49,313 bases of DNA from Rhodospirillales bacterium (GCA_018662225.1 JABJGO010000037.1:1-49313), one strand, 5' to 3'; counted from the first letter of the stretch, positions 16,200-25,672 are shown. Notes: a model not told the origin generated them from the sequence alone. Translations and numbers: made by a program.

Positions 16200-17027
16200 T
16201 TAACCACACGCGGGTGTCTCAAGGCGTTCAAGTCGCTTTACGGTCATAACCGTGGCGAATTCACCAAAATTCATACGCAAACTGGGCGCTATTCCGTTGT
16301 CCAGTTGTAACGCCCACATCTCGAAGGACGGCACGCCTGACTGAGAGGCCATCGAATGAAACGCCATGGTCAACGGCCAACCTCTGGTGGAGCCTAAGTC
16401 ATCAATGCCACTGAATTCATGCGCGTCAGCCTCAACAGGATTCCCGATAAAGGCATTTACCAGCTCGGGCTCAAGTTCCTCGGTGCCTGTAAACACCACG
16501 CGTGATGCGGACCGGCTACCCAATTCCGCCTCGTCTATAACCCACGCTGTATGCGAAACAGGAAACAGCGTTCCCTGTGGTAGCACAACCCGGACCTCTG
16601 TTGGCTCGATGTAGTGTGCCTCGCCGTCTCCTTCCGGGTTCAAGTTCGCATTGCCGCGTACCATTGACTGCCCATTGCCTGTCGCGAACCGGGACGCAAA
16701 TCGATAACTCATTCCATCAAGCGATTCCCAGCTTGTGAACAAGGCCGTTTGTTTCACGTCACTACCATCCTGCAGGGTAATCACCGTGCTCATATCCTGC
16801 GTGAATATCCAGCCATCGCACGTTTTCTCCAGCGACATGGTCATAGCACCGTCCACGCCCGCGATTGTGCTTGAGCCGCTGTCAGGTGCCATGGATACGG
16901 AATAGAAGGCGCGGTGCGAGGCAAGTTCCGCTGCCGCCATTGCTGGCCCGCTAACGGCGGACACCGTTATCCCGATTACGAACAGAACGGGCATCAGTTT
17001 CTTGAGGATATTCAAATACATATTCAT
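16200..17027 (-). CDS. EipB/DUF1849 family periplasmic envelope-integrity protein
   Basis: EipB of Brucella is a periplasmic beta-spiral protein needed for envelope integrity, with a conserved disulfide between an N-terminal and a C-terminal cysteine. Here a signal peptide (residues 1-31) leads to LASHRAFYSVSM, then EKTCDGWIF and a C-terminal TPACG; these two cysteines are in the right places for that disulfide. The intervening sequence is beta-strand-rich with the TSWESLDG and FTGTEELEPE segments typical of DUF1849. Length 275 aa is normal. The start is 13 bases after the HDAC-like stop, implying one transcript HDAC-EipB-PDZ. Start at 17027 or, two codons later, 17021. Confidence 0.82.
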   Translation of the reverse strand: MNMYLNILKKLMPVLFVIGITVSAVSGPAMAAAELASHRAFYSVSMAPDSGSSTIAGVDGAMTMSLEKTCDGWIFTQDMSTVITLQDGSDVKQTALFTSWESLDGMSYRFASRFATGNGQSMVRGNANLNPEGDGEAHYIEPTEVRVVLPQGTLFPVSHTAWVIDEAELGSRSASRVVFTGTEELEPELVNAFIGNPVEADAHEFSGIDDLGSTRGWPLTMAFHSMASQSGVPSFEMWALQLDNGIAPSLRMNFGEFATVMTVKRLERLETPACG

Positions 17028-17040
17028 TCCGTATCGTTAT

Positions 17041-18159
17041 TCAGGCGCCTGATTTTTGTGCAATTGCACTCGCTCGTTCTGCTTTGATCTCTTCCAGAGC
17101 CTGAGTGAGGCCACGCAAGTCCTCTGGCACATAAGCAATCGGGTCTGAAAGCGATGGATCAATTTGTAACACACCTTCCAGTGTCGCATGCAGGCAATAA
17201 GCCGCGTAACTCATGGCATACCCGCCTTCCTGCACCAAAACCAGCCGGCCATCAGAAACCTTGTCCGCCAGGCCTCGAGCTTTCAGGCCAAGTTGGTGAA
17301 AGCCCGCCATGGTCAGTAATTGACGGCCATTTGGATCAAACTGATTAGCGTCCTGCCCCGCCGCCACAAAAATTATTTCTGGCGCATGGGCCTCAATCGC
17401 AGGTGCAATAATCTCATCGAACGCTCGGGCGTAAGCCTGATCCCCACTGCCATAAGGAAGCGGAATGTTAATATTGCTGCCCACGCCTGCGCCGACACCG
17501 ACTTCGTCAGCCGCCCCTGTCTGGTGGTGACTTTCGCCCCATGCGCCGTGGGGCATGTGCAGGGATATGGTCAGCACGTCAGGGTCATCATAGAACCCTT
17601 CCTGAGTACCATTGCCATGATGCACATCCCAGTCAATGACGGCGGCTTTCTTCAGGCCTTTTTGCCTTAAGTGTTCGATGGCAACGCCAATATTATTAAT
17701 AAAACAGTATCCATCGGCTTTCGTTGGCTGGGCATGGTGGCCCGGCGGGCGAACCAGTGCATAGGCCAGCTTTACTTCACCGGACCATACGTGATCCGCA
17801 GCACCAATCGTCTGGCCAGCGGCTGCATTGATCGCGCCCATGCTGCCCGGCCCAAACACCGTTGTGTTGGAATATCGCACAATTTCAGTGGGGCCAATGG
17901 CGTCTAGGCTATCGAGGTACCCATCTTCATGAAACAGCGCCGTGGCTTCCCTGTCTGCAGGCGGGGCCTGATGCCACGTTAGTGACGATTTAATGGGGCC
18001 GTCTTTAAGCACGCCAAGCATATTGCGGGTTCTGTCCGCATTTTCCGGGGCGAGTTCGACAACAGGCAAGTACTCGGATGGAATCGAATCAAAAAAACCC
18101 TCGCCAGTATTATGCTCGAAAATTTTCGGATCAAAAAACACGGACAACTGATCAGTCAT
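17041..18159 (-). CDS. Histone deacetylase-family (class II-like) zinc amidohydrolase
   Basis: Bacterial members hydrolyse acetyl-amides such as acetylated polyamines, acetoin-pathway compounds or acetyl-lysine; the substrate is unknown here. Seen: RPPGHHA (His141-142, catalytic), IDWDVHHGNGTQ with zinc ligands Asp178 and His180, third ligand Asp270 in AAGQDANQFDPNG, and a C-terminal QEGGYA carrying the usual glycine-rich tyrosine loop. All catalytic positions are intact. AGQDA replaces the more usual AGFDA. It is first in a minus run with EipB and the PDZ protein and is divergent from a creatinase-like M24 gene 135 bases away, which hints at amide or guanidine compound catabolism. Confidence 0.9.
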   Translation of the reverse strand: MTDQLSVFFDPKIFEHNTGEGFFDSIPSEYLPVVELAPENADRTRNMLGVLKDGPIKSSLTWHQAPPADREATALFHEDGYLDSLDAIGPTEIVRYSNTTVFGPGSMGAINAAAGQTIGAADHVWSGEVKLAYALVRPPGHHAQPTKADGYCFINNIGVAIEHLRQKGLKKAAVIDWDVHHGNGTQEGFYDDPDVLTISLHMPHGAWGESHHQTGAADEVGVGAGVGSNINIPLPYGSGDQAYARAFDEIIAPAIEAHAPEIIFVAAGQDANQFDPNGRQLLTMAGFHQLGLKARGLADKVSDGRLVLVQEGGYAMSYAAYCLHATLEGVLQIDPSLSDPIAYVPEDLRGLTQALEEIKAERASAIAQKSGA

Positions 18160-18294
18160 GGCTTTGCCTCCCTATACGTCGAATGTCATGTACTGTGATA
18201 CTTGCGGTCAGCAAAAATGAAAAGGGAATTGACCGCATCTAATCTTAGCCGCAAAGTTAGCCCCTCATTTGTCCGCAGGAAAGGTTTCTTCATT

Positions 18295-19536
18295 ATGGGT
18301 ATCAATCGTGATCAGGCACTGTACGAATGCCAGCCGGAAATGGAACTGGCATTCTCAGATGCCGAATACAAAGAACGCCTTACCCGGGTTCGCCAGCGCA
18401 TGGAACGCGATGGCATCGATGTGCTGTGGCTCATGGCACCGGAAAGCCTGTATTACATCAGCGGTTATAAGTGTGAGTGGTATCAGGCCCAAAGCCCGAA
18501 GCAGTGGCCCGCCACCAGCGGCATCGCCATTCACCGCGACCATGACAGGTTCATCATGTTTGATACCCCCAGTGAGCAAATCATGTGCCGGTTCGTCACC
18601 TGTACTGATGACGTGCGAATTTTTCCCATTTCCGGTCGGCGCGACGGTATCGGATTTATCATCGACGAGTTGAAAGCCGAAGGATGGTTATCAGGTACTG
18701 TGGGCATGGAATTTTATAGTTACCGGCCCAATCCCGCCATCAGCGGCCGCTTCAGGTCCGCTTTTGAAGGGGTAGATATGGCCATCAAAGATGGCAGCGA
18801 TATCCTGCGCGACGTCCGTTGGGTAAAATCCGATCCGGAAATCGCCTATATGGAAGAAGCTGCCAAAATCACCGATATCGGCATGACGGCAGCACGCGAC
18901 GCCATCAGACCCGGCGTCAGCGAACTGGACGTTTATGGTGCCATGGTCCATGCCATGGCCAAGGCTGGCGGCGAAAACGCGGCGATCACCCTGCCGGTTT
19001 TATCTGGAGCCAAGGCCAATACCGGCCATTCATTGGCCAGCCGCAAGATCATCCAGGCTGGTGAACAGGTCAACGTGGATGTGTGTGGTGTTTTCAATCG
19101 CTACCATGCCAATGCCGCGCGGGTCTTTCACGTGGGCGAGCCCGCCAAAGACGTTCTGGATTTCCACAACAAATCAGCAGGCGTGTTCAAGGTTATTGCC
19201 GACATGTTGCGGCCCAATCTGCCGCTACGCGAACTGGTAACCAAAACCCGTGAATACTATGAGGAGGTCGGCATCTGGGACGATGCCGGATGGGTCGGTG
19301 GATACGAATTGGGCATCGGTTTTCCACCAGACTGGGTGGGAAACTTTGTCTATGAGATGTCTGATACAGACAGCGATCACATTTTCGAGCCGGGCACCGT
19401 GGTGAACTTTGAAACACAGTTCTTCTCTCCGCGCATGTCAGGTATCACGTACTATATCGATACGTTGATGTTCAAAAAGGATACAGCAACCCAGCCCTGC
19501 AAATCCCCGCTGGAAATGGTGGTTCTGGATGCCTGA
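18295..19536 (+). CDS. M24 (creatinase/prolidase-fold) protein with degenerate metal site
   Basis: The pita-bread fold is recognisable from the N-terminal creatinase domain (~20-165) and the C-terminal M24 core. The start ATG 18295 has AGGAAAGG nine bases upstream; the longer TTG start at 18202 lacks one. Five metal ligands would be expected, but only Asp262 and Glu373 fit; the others read Asn273 (HANAARVF), Tyr337 (GGYELGIGFPPDW) and Ile388 (YYIDTLMF). His245 in TGHSLAS matches the catalytic His of metal-free creatinase. It is therefore probably a creatinase-type C-N hydrolase rather than a metallopeptidase. 413 aa is normal for creatinase and ectoine hydrolase relatives. Substrate unknown; divergent from the HDAC-like gene. 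Confidence 0.82.
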   Translation: MGINRDQALYECQPEMELAFSDAEYKERLTRVRQRMERDGIDVLWLMAPESLYYISGYKCEWYQAQSPKQWPATSGIAIHRDHDRFIMFDTPSEQIMCRFVTCTDDVRIFPISGRRDGIGFIIDELKAEGWLSGTVGMEFYSYRPNPAISGRFRSAFEGVDMAIKDGSDILRDVRWVKSDPEIAYMEEAAKITDIGMTAARDAIRPGVSELDVYGAMVHAMAKAGGENAAITLPVLSGAKANTGHSLASRKIIQAGEQVNVDVCGVFNRYHANAARVFHVGEPAKDVLDFHNKSAGVFKVIADMLRPNLPLRELVTKTREYYEEVGIWDDAGWVGGYELGIGFPPDWVGNFVYEMSDTDSDHIFEPGTVVNFETQFFSPRMSGITYYIDTLMFKKDTATQPCKSPLEMVVLDA

Positions 19537-19634
19537 TCGTCACACATACAGTAAATATCGACAATTACCCCGTATTCTGGGATACCCTTACAACAATCGA
19601 ATTCCAGCAACCGCCCAATGCTAGGGGGAATATT

Positions 19635-19898
19635 ATGTTCAAGCTATTCACAGAACACCCGGCGTCCGTGAACGAGACCTATTTCGAGCACCTGTATACG
19701 GCCATGACATTTGCCGGAACCATGTTCATTGCCACGATCGTGTGTTTCATCCATTCCGTCTTGCCCTTTCTGTTTGTCAAAACTGGCAGCAAACTGATCA
19801 CCAAACTGCATGACAGGATGGTCGCCAATCGGGTTCGAAACCCAAGCCCGGAAGATGCCGCCAACGGCACAGTACCGCCGCTCGAATTCATGATTTGA
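19635..19898 (+). CDS. DUF6356 small membrane protein
   Basis: An 87-residue protein starting MFKLFTEHPASVNETYFEH, the hallmark opening of DUF6356, followed by one or two membrane helices (about residues 25-50, ending HSVLPFLF) and a polar tail. AGGGGG at 19623-19628 precedes the ATG at a workable distance. The family is widespread in alphaproteobacteria, and no biochemical role is known to me. It sits alone between the M24 gene and the aminothiazoline-hydrolase-like gene on the same strand. Confidence 0.8.
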   Translation: MFKLFTEHPASVNETYFEHLYTAMTFAGTMFIATIVCFIHSVLPFLFVKTGSKLITKLHDRMVANRVRNPSPEDAANGTVPPLEFMI

Positions 19899-19948
19899 GT
19901 TTGTAGCGCACGGTACTAAACTGCCTCCTACGCATGAGGAGGATGCCC

Positions 19949-20422
19949 ATGACCACATTACTGGAACGCCGACGCATTGAGGCGGAACTTGCCAAGACAA
20001 TGTTCGATGAGATGTCTCAGGAAATCGGTGCCGAAAAATCGCTGGAAATCCTGGCGAATGTGGCCCGCAAGTCGGCCTATGACATGGGAAAGTCTCTGGG
20101 CGAAAAGGATGGCCAGAAGGATGGACAGACAGACCTGAGCACCTTTGCCGATGTGGTCCCCATGTGGCAGGAAGGCGGTGCGCTGGAAATTGATATCAAG
20201 AAGACAACGCCTACGACGCTCGCCTTTGATGTGACCCGCTGCCGTTACGCTGAAATGTATCATGAAATCGGTGCTGGGGATCTGGGCGCGGCATTGTCGT
20301 GCAATCGCGATGGTAGCTTGTGCGAAGGCTATGATCCACGCATCAGGATGAGCCGCACAGAAACAATTATGGGCGGTCACAAGCGTTGCAATTTCAGATT
20401 TACGCTCGAGGGCGACAGTTAA
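19949..20422 (+). CDS. L-2-amino-thiazoline-4-carboxylate hydrolase-like protein
   Basis: The namesake enzyme opens the ring of L-2-amino-thiazoline-4-carboxylate to S-carbamoyl-cysteine in L-cysteine production; most relatives are uncharacterised. The diagnostic C-terminal block is present: FDVTRCRYAEMYHEIG, ALSCNRDGSLCEGYDP, then SRTETIMGGHKRCNFRF. A helical N-terminal region (~5-65) precedes it. AGGAGG at 19937-19942, six bases before ATG 19949, decides the start over ATGs at 19934 and 19943. 157 aa is a usual length. The conserved cysteines are intact. It ends 4 bases before the stop of the convergent response-regulator gene. Function by family only. Confidence 0.82.
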   Translation: MTTLLERRRIEAELAKTMFDEMSQEIGAEKSLEILANVARKSAYDMGKSLGEKDGQKDGQTDLSTFADVVPMWQEGGALEIDIKKTTPTTLAFDVTRCRYAEMYHEIGAGDLGAALSCNRDGSLCEGYDPRIRMSRTETIMGGHKRCNFRFTLEGDS

Positions 20423-20426
20423 CGGA

Positions 20427-21872
20427 TTATTCCGCCGTCATCTGATCGAATTCTTTAAGCCGACGATACAGTGTTGATGCGCCGGTCTCCAACATGGCGG
20501 CCGCGCGCGCCACATTACCGTTACTGGCCTTAAGCGCATTTTCGATGTGCTGTTTTTCAACTCGCCACAAGGGCGTAATTTCAACCGTATCGTTATCGGC
20601 ATAGTCCGAATGAAGTGGCACGACGTTCGAGTCAGGTTGTGTCGGGCCCGCCTGATTTTCGTTACTTGAAGACGCACCGTTGCTTGCCTCGCCTGCGCGT
20701 ATGAGCTGTAGCATTTCCGTCGTGATCTCTTCACCGTCATTCAGGATGATCGCATTTCGCAGCACGTTTTGAAGCTCGCGCGCATTGCCTGGCCATGGGT
20801 GCCCCTTCAACAATTTAATGGCGTCCGCTGTAAAGCTCGTGAAACTCTTGCCTTCTTCCTGGGTGTATTCTTCCAGGAAGGCATCGGCAATCTGCACGAT
20901 ATCGTTATCCCGATCGCGCAAAGGCGGCAGGTGGATGGGGATCACATGTAAGCGAAACAGCAAGTCTTCACGGAAGTTCCCGGCTTCGACCTCAGCCCAG
21001 GGGTTGCGGTTGGTCGCGCAAACAAAACGCACATCCACTTCCTGGGTTACCGAGCTACCCACCTTCTGGAAGGTGCCGGAATGGATAAATCGCAGCAATT
21101 TCGCCTGAAGACCCAAATCCATCTCGCAAATTTCATCGAGGAATAGCGTGCCGCCATTGGCGAGTATGGCCGCACCATCGCGGTCAACCGATGCCCCTGT
21201 GAATGCGCCTTTTGTGTGTCCAAAAATCTCGCTTTCCATCAGGTCTCTTGGAATAGCCGCGCAATTGAGCGCGATAAACGAATTTCCGCTGCGGTTGCTT
21301 TTAGCATGAATGGCTTCCGCGCAGACTTCCTTACCTGTACCGGATTCGCCTGTGATGAACACAGATGCGCTGCTGGGGGCCGCCGCATCAATCGTTTTAT
21401 AGACGGCCTGCATAGCAAGCGATGTGCCGATGAACCCCTCATACTCCCGACGGTCAAACGCGTTCTCGAAATCCTCGACGATTTTCGTCAACTTGTGACG
21501 ATCGTGGGCATTTCTCAATGTGTAGATAAAGCGGTCCGGGTTAAACGGCTTCAGTAAGAAGTCCGTCGCCCCCAATCGCATGGCGTCCACAGCTGTGTTA
21601 ATAGAACCATGCGCCGTAATCACAACGACGGTAAGGGGGATATTGTTGGCCTGTATGTGCTTCAGGATTTCAAGGCCATTAAAATCGGGCAGATGTAGGT
21701 CAAGAATCACGATGTCCAGCTCAGGTTTGCTGGCGATCGCCGCCATCGCATCACCACCTGTTTCAACAGCGGTGATGTCGTATGGCTCATCGCGCAGGTA
21801 CTCCTGATAGATGAGCGCCAAAGACGATTCATCTTCTACCAAAAGTACAGAATATTTATCTCTGTCACTCAT
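20427..21872 (-). CDS. Sigma54-dependent response regulator (NtrC/LuxO type)
   Basis: A receiver domain (residues 8-120; acidic pair Glu13-Asp14, phospho-acceptor Asp58, Lys in LLKPF) is joined to an AAA+ domain with Walker A GESGTGKE, the sigma54 contact loop GAFTGA and Walker B GTLFLDEI, then a Fis-type helix-turn-helix ending ([20 protein letters not shown]). All parts for activating sigma54 promoters are intact. ATG 21872, with GGGGGGA upstream, is preferred to 21902, as it places the start just before the receiver domain. No histidine kinase is adjacent, so it is an orphan. A short inverted repeat GTATA-N9-TATAC (21944-21962) upstream could be an operator, weakly. The regulon cannot be inferred. 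Confidence 0.92.
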   Translation of the reverse strand: MSDRDKYSVLLVEDESSLALIYQEYLRDEPYDITAVETGGDAMAAIASKPELDIVILDLHLPDFNGLEILKHIQANNIPLTVVVITAHGSINTAVDAMRLGATDFLLKPFNPDRFIYTLRNAHDRHKLTKIVEDFENAFDRREYEGFIGTSLAMQAVYKTIDAAAPSSASVFITGESGTGKEVCAEAIHAKSNRSGNSFIALNCAAIPRDLMESEIFGHTKGAFTGASVDRDGAAILANGGTLFLDEICEMDLGLQAKLLRFIHSGTFQKVGSSVTQEVDVRFVCATNRNPWAEVEAGNFREDLLFRLHVIPIHLPPLRDRDNDIVQIADAFLEEYTQEEGKSFTSFTADAIKLLKGHPWPGNARELQNVLRNAIILNDGEEITTEMLQLIRAGEASNGASSSNENQAGPTQPDSNVVPLHSDYADNDTVEITPLWRVEKQHIENALKASNGNVARAAAMLETGASTLYRRLKEFDQMTAE

Positions 21873-21984
21873 ATGTTGTATTCCCCCCCGATTCGACCTC
21901 ATCGTTTATGGCCGAAACTCCCCGTTTATACAATCTCACGATAGTATAACACCTTGGTATACAAAGAACACCGCTTCACGTGTT

Positions 21985-23208
21985 CTACGATTTAGAATCA
22001 TTCAAGAATCCATTTAAAAACACCACATGGTCCATATCTGTAAACCGCCGCATTCGCTCCAGCTCTGATTCCAGCCTGGCCAAGCGGCCTTTTGAAAACG
22101 TTACGCCTTGCTCTGGCCATAGCCCCGTAACAGACAAAACACGTTGTTTACGGTCACACTTCATATCAATGCGGCCGACCAATCGTTCGCCTTCCAATAA
22201 TGGAAACACGTAGTAGCCGTATTGACGTTGCGGTTCTGGCACGAAAACTTCGATGCGGTAATGAAAATTGAATAACCTCAACGCCCGTTTACGGTCTCTG
22301 AGCACAGGGTCGAAGGGGCTGAGAACCCGCATACGACTTGGCAACGTCGGCGCGTCTTGCGCCTGCTCCATCACATCAGGACGGGCAAACGCGCGGCGTG
22401 GCTTGCTGCCGTCAGCAGACTCGATGTCCACCTGTATCAAATCTTTCGGATTTTGCCGGTCACACCAGCATTTTGCTTCGGACGGTGAAATGATGTCCCA
22501 AAATGCGGCTAATTCTCCTGCGGTGGCAAAACCCAGGCGGTCCAGTGCCGCGCTACAGGCCCAGTGCGCAAAATCATCGCCCCCCACCTGAGTGTTCAAA
22601 TGATTGGCCGGAATTACCCGCTCGCTCAGATCGTAAACTTTCTGAAAGCCTTCCCGCCGGTCTACGGCTAACGAACCAGTCTGCCACAGAAACTCCAGTG
22701 CCGTTTTTGAGGGATGCCAGTCCCACCAGCCGTCGCTGCCTTTACCGTATATTCCTTTATCCCTGGGTGCCTGCATATCACGAGACCGCACAGGTCCATG
22801 ATCACGCACATGGCCCAGAACCTGATCCAGATTACCTTGGAACCCATCACGCCCCCACTTGCGCCACCGTTCCCGCAAAACAGGCTCACGGCGCACAAAC
22901 CGGTGACGCCAGTAGGGATAAAACCGGGTCGGCACAATGGATGCATCATGGGTCCAGTTCTCGAACAAGGCACGGTCGCGTTCAAGCAATGTGGACAGGT
23001 ATTTTTGTCGATAGGTCTGATTGCGCGAAAACAGGATCATGTGGTGGGCGCGTTCCACCGTGTTAATGCTATCCACCTGCACAAACCCCATGGATTCGAT
23101 CATCTCGAGCACACCATCTTTGCCAATCTTACGCGATGGTGAGGCCGATAACCCTTGCAGGTGCATAAACAGTCGCCGGGCATCGGAATTATTAATCACA
23201 GGAATCAT
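21985..23208 (-). CDS. Winged-helix DNA glycosylase, YcaQ/HTH_42 family
   Basis: YcaQ and AlkZ unhook DNA interstrand crosslinks and remove bulky N-alkyl adducts. The family's catalytic motif QxD is visible as Gln44-Val-Asp46 in FVQVDSINTVERAHH, the QxD form marking the YcaQ rather than the AlkZ (QxQ) branch. Further family blocks are FENWTHDASIVP, LDRLGFATAGELAAF, the LSPFDPVLRDRKRALRLFNFHYRIE segment (read in parts) and YGYYVFPLLEGERLVGRIDMK. 407 aa is close to E. coli YcaQ. It is a stand-alone gene upstream of the response regulator on the same strand, 112 bases away. Confidence 0.88.
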   Translation of the reverse strand: MIPVINNSDARRLFMHLQGLSASPSRKIGKDGVLEMIESMGFVQVDSINTVERAHHMILFSRNQTYRQKYLSTLLERDRALFENWTHDASIVPTRFYPYWRHRFVRREPVLRERWRKWGRDGFQGNLDQVLGHVRDHGPVRSRDMQAPRDKGIYGKGSDGWWDWHPSKTALEFLWQTGSLAVDRREGFQKVYDLSERVIPANHLNTQVGGDDFAHWACSAALDRLGFATAGELAAFWDIISPSEAKCWCDRQNPKDLIQVDIESADGSKPRRAFARPDVMEQAQDAPTLPSRMRVLSPFDPVLRDRKRALRLFNFHYRIEVFVPEPQRQYGYYVFPLLEGERLVGRIDMKCDRKQRVLSVTGLWPEQGVTFSKGRLARLESELERMRRFTDMDHVVFLNGFLNDSKS

Positions 23209-23315
23209 AAACCGAGTTTATCCCACCCGGCCCAATTGGCGACCCCGTAATGCACACGCTTGCATACATTTTCGAAGACCCTATGTTAACGGGGAGAGTA
23301 ACAGGAGCGCCCGCC

Positions 23316-23642
23316 ATGGCCGACAGCCAAGAAACATACTACGTCATTACCGCCAACCGACTGGTTGAGGGCGATGTGGTTTATATGGCCGAGAAAGATG
23401 GCGGGGCGACGTGGGTGACGGATATTGCCAACGCCGACACTTTTCCCACAGAAGAACGCGGTGGTGCCATTATTCAGGCTGAGGGATGCGTCCAGTCAAA
23501 CGTGGTGATCGGCCCGTATGCGGTCGAGATTACCGGCAAAAACGCGCCACTTGGCACCAAGGAAAAAATCCGATCCGAGGGCCCAACCGTGCCCCACGGT
23601 GGCCATGCCATGCCTTCGGTAAATCCGGATTATTCCATATAG
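23316..23642 (+). CDS. DUF2849 protein
   Basis: A 108-residue protein with the DUF2849 pattern: YYVITANRLVEGDVVYMAEKDG, a tryptophan-threonine turn, a central acidic helix, VVIGPYAVEI and PLGTKEKIRSEGPTVP. AGGAG eight bases before ATG 23316 fixes the start; upstream in-frame ATGs have none. In many alphaproteobacteria this family lies beside sulfite reductase genes (recalled, not checked), but none is present here. Its last 13 bases overlap a possible convergent gene. Molecular function unknown. Confidence 0.85.
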   Translation: MADSQETYYVITANRLVEGDVVYMAEKDGGATWVTDIANADTFPTEERGGAIIQAEGCVQSNVVIGPYAVEITGKNAPLGTKEKIRSEGPTVPHGGHAMPSVNPDYSI

Positions 23643-23965
23643 CCGGGGCTATCTCCGGACTCTTCCACCAGGCTTTTTACGCTATTCTCATCGCGTCGGT
23701 CCGCTGACGTACGGCGGTCACCTTTGCGGTCGTCTTCAACGCCGAATTCTTCGAACATCACCTTCACCTCAGGGTCATTTTGCGTCCGCCGTGACATGCC
23801 ACTGCCCTGTCGCCGGTCGGCATCATTTCGGTCCATGGAAATATCGTTATTTTCATCAGTCACAGCCAACATCCTTTTTGTTATATTTACACCGCAAAGA
23901 ATACCAAACAGAGCCAGCATGGCAATTGCTTTCAGCTTTTTAAACGCCCCCCTAGCCAAGGTCAA
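23630..23965 (-). CDS. Hypothetical small protein with membrane segment and DRR motifs
   Basis: A possible 111-residue protein. An N-terminal hydrophobic stretch (about 12-27, IAMLALFGILCGV) could be a membrane anchor; the rest is polar and highly charged, with DRNDADRR, DDRKGDRR and SADRRDEN clusters. The longest start is TTG with a poor GCGAGG; ATGs at 23920 and 23872 also lack good sites. It overlaps the DUF2849 3' end by 13 bases and is divergent from the thioesterase. No family recognised. The region would otherwise be a ~370-base gap, so a real gene is plausible but unproven. Confidence 0.4.
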   Translation of the reverse strand: MTLARGAFKKLKAIAMLALFGILCGVNITKRMLAVTDENNDISMDRNDADRRQGSGMSRRTQNDPEVKVMFEEFGVEDDRKGDRRTSADRRDENSVKSLVEESGDSPGYME

Positions 23966-24010
23966 CGCCTCGCCGTACAGTGCACGTCAGCAGTCAACGG
24001 AGTTTGAAAA

Positions 24011-24469
24011 ATGACCATTCTTTCCCTTCATTCAGAACCTGTGCAGGATTCATGGCTGGATGCCTATGGCCATTTGAATGAGGCTTATTATCTGGTGGCG
24101 TTTTCTAACGCGACCTGGCCGTTACAGGCCCATTTTGGCATCGGTACCGAATACTTCGACGAGACAGGGGGCGCGGTCTATACCCTGGAAACGCACCTTC
24201 GGTATTTGGATGAGGTCCGCGCACCGGCACAACTCGACATCAAGTCCATGATTTTTGGATCAGACGCCAAACGCATTCACTTTGGCCACATCATGGAAGT
24301 TGATGGACGGGAGCGCGCCACGGTGGAATTCATGATGTTGCACTATGATACCCGTGCCGGTCGCCCCGGCCCTATGCCGGATGATGTCCAACAAGCGTTG
24401 AAAAAGGCTCAACTTTCCGAGCTCCCAGATTGGGTGAGCCGGAGTATTGGACTGGATAAGAAAAAATGA
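24011..24469 (+). CDS. Hotdog-fold acyl-CoA thioesterase (4HBT/YbgC-like)
   Basis: Such enzymes hydrolyse acyl-CoA thioesters in the cytoplasm. The opening [20 protein letters not shown] matches the conserved D-x-x-GH-x-N-x-x-YY pattern of the 4-hydroxybenzoyl-CoA thioesterase group, with Asp and His in catalytic positions; the central beta-strands ([13 protein letters not shown]) fit the fold. Relatives include thioesterases linked to carnitine/betainyl-CoA catabolism, so the acyl group is unknown. Its stop overlaps the kbl start (ATGA), so the two are translationally coupled. It probably acts on a CoA ester produced or consumed in threonine breakdown, perhaps returning CoA for Kbl. That link is inference. 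Confidence 0.82.
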   Translation: MTILSLHSEPVQDSWLDAYGHLNEAYYLVAFSNATWPLQAHFGIGTEYFDETGGAVYTLETHLRYLDEVRAPAQLDIKSMIFGSDAKRIHFGHIMEVDGRERATVEFMMLHYDTRAGRPGPMPDDVQQALKKAQLSELPDWVSRSIGLDKKK

Positions 24470-25662
24470 CCCAGGCCTTTCTCGACCACCTGAATACGGA
24501 AATCGATACTGTGCGCAAGGCCGGGCTCTACAAAGGTGAACGTGTCATCGTCTCGCCACAGGGGGCGAATATTAAAGTGGGCGATAACGACGCCACTCAA
24601 GATGTTCTGAACTTCTGCGCTAATAATTATCTGGGTCTGGCCGACCACCCTCAGGTCATTGCCACGGCCAAGGATGCATTGGATGAGCATGGCTATGGCA
24701 TGGCATCTGTGCGTTTTATCTGTGGCACACAGGACGTTCACAAAGCGCTGGAAAACCGTATTTCCAAATTTCTGGGAACGGACGACACCATTCTTTATGC
24801 GTCCTGTTTTGATGCCAATGCAGGCCTCTTTGAAACTATTTTGGGTGAACCGGATGCCATCATTTCCGATGCGCTCAATCATGCCAGCATCATCGATGGC
24901 GTTCGGCTCTGCAAAGCCAAACGGTTTCGCTATGCCAACAACGATATGGCCGATCTGGAACGGTGCCTGAAAGAAGCTGCCCATTGCCGGTTTCGCCTGA
25001 TTGCCACAGACGGCGTGTTCTCCATGGATGGAATCATCGCCAATCTGGCCGAGATTTGCGCACTTGCCGATAAGTATGACGCCATGGTCATGGTCGATGA
25101 CAGCCATGCCGTAGGCTTCATGGGACCGGGCGGACGCGGCACACCGGAACACGCCGGTGTCGGCGACCGGGTTGATATCTATACCGGCACCCTTGGCAAG
25201 GCTTTGGGTGGCGCTCTGGGCGGTTATACGGCGGCACGGGGGCCGGTGGTTGAATGGTTACGGCAACGCTCGCGGCCTTATCTGTTTTCCAATTCACTGG
25301 CACCCAGTATCGCCACAACCTCTATCGCCATATTGGACATGCTCGAAGGTAGCAACGACCTGCGCGACCGCCTGCATGCCAACGCCCGACAATTCAGATC
25401 AGGCATGAGCGAGTTGGGCTTCGATTTGGTGCCGGGTGAACACCCCATCATCCCGGTCATGCTTGGCGATGCCCGACTGGCGGCACAAATGGCCGATAAA
25501 ATGTTGGAACGCGGTATCTATGTGGTGGGCTTTTCGTTTCCGGTGGTGCCACAAGGCAAGGCCCGCATCCGCACCCAGATATCAGCCGCTCATACGCCTG
25601 AACAAATCGACCGCGCCATTGACGCTTTTGCCCACGTGGGCCGGGAATTGAACATTATTTGA
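24466..25662 (+). CDS. kbl: 2-amino-3-ketobutyrate CoA ligase (glycine C-acetyltransferase)
   Basis: Kbl cleaves 2-amino-3-oxobutyrate with CoA to glycine and acetyl-CoA, the second step of threonine degradation. It is a fold-type I alpha-oxoamine synthase. Seen: [15 protein letters not shown], the substrate-side [43 protein letters not shown] (in parts), and the PLP lysine in [11 protein letters not shown]. 398 aa equals E. coli Kbl. It overlaps the thioesterase stop by four bases and is followed 10 bases later by tdh, reproducing the usual kbl-tdh pair. No mutation of key residues noticed. Confidence 0.97.
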   Translation: MTQAFLDHLNTEIDTVRKAGLYKGERVIVSPQGANIKVGDNDATQDVLNFCANNYLGLADHPQVIATAKDALDEHGYGMASVRFICGTQDVHKALENRISKFLGTDDTILYASCFDANAGLFETILGEPDAIISDALNHASIIDGVRLCKAKRFRYANNDMADLERCLKEAAHCRFRLIATDGVFSMDGIIANLAEICALADKYDAMVMVDDSHAVGFMGPGGRGTPEHAGVGDRVDIYTGTLGKALGGALGGYTAARGPVVEWLRQRSRPYLFSNSLAPSIATTSIAILDMLEGSNDLRDRLHANARQFRSGMSELGFDLVPGEHPIIPVMLGDARLAAQMADKMLERGIYVVGFSFPVVPQGKARIRTQISAAHTPEQIDRAIDAFAHVGRELNII

Positions 25663-25672
25663 GAGAAAATGT

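Noticed and set aside
21944-21962. GTATA-N9-TATAC inverted repeat before the response regulator as a firm operator
   Set aside because: Five-base arms are short and AT-rich; such repeats are frequent by chance.
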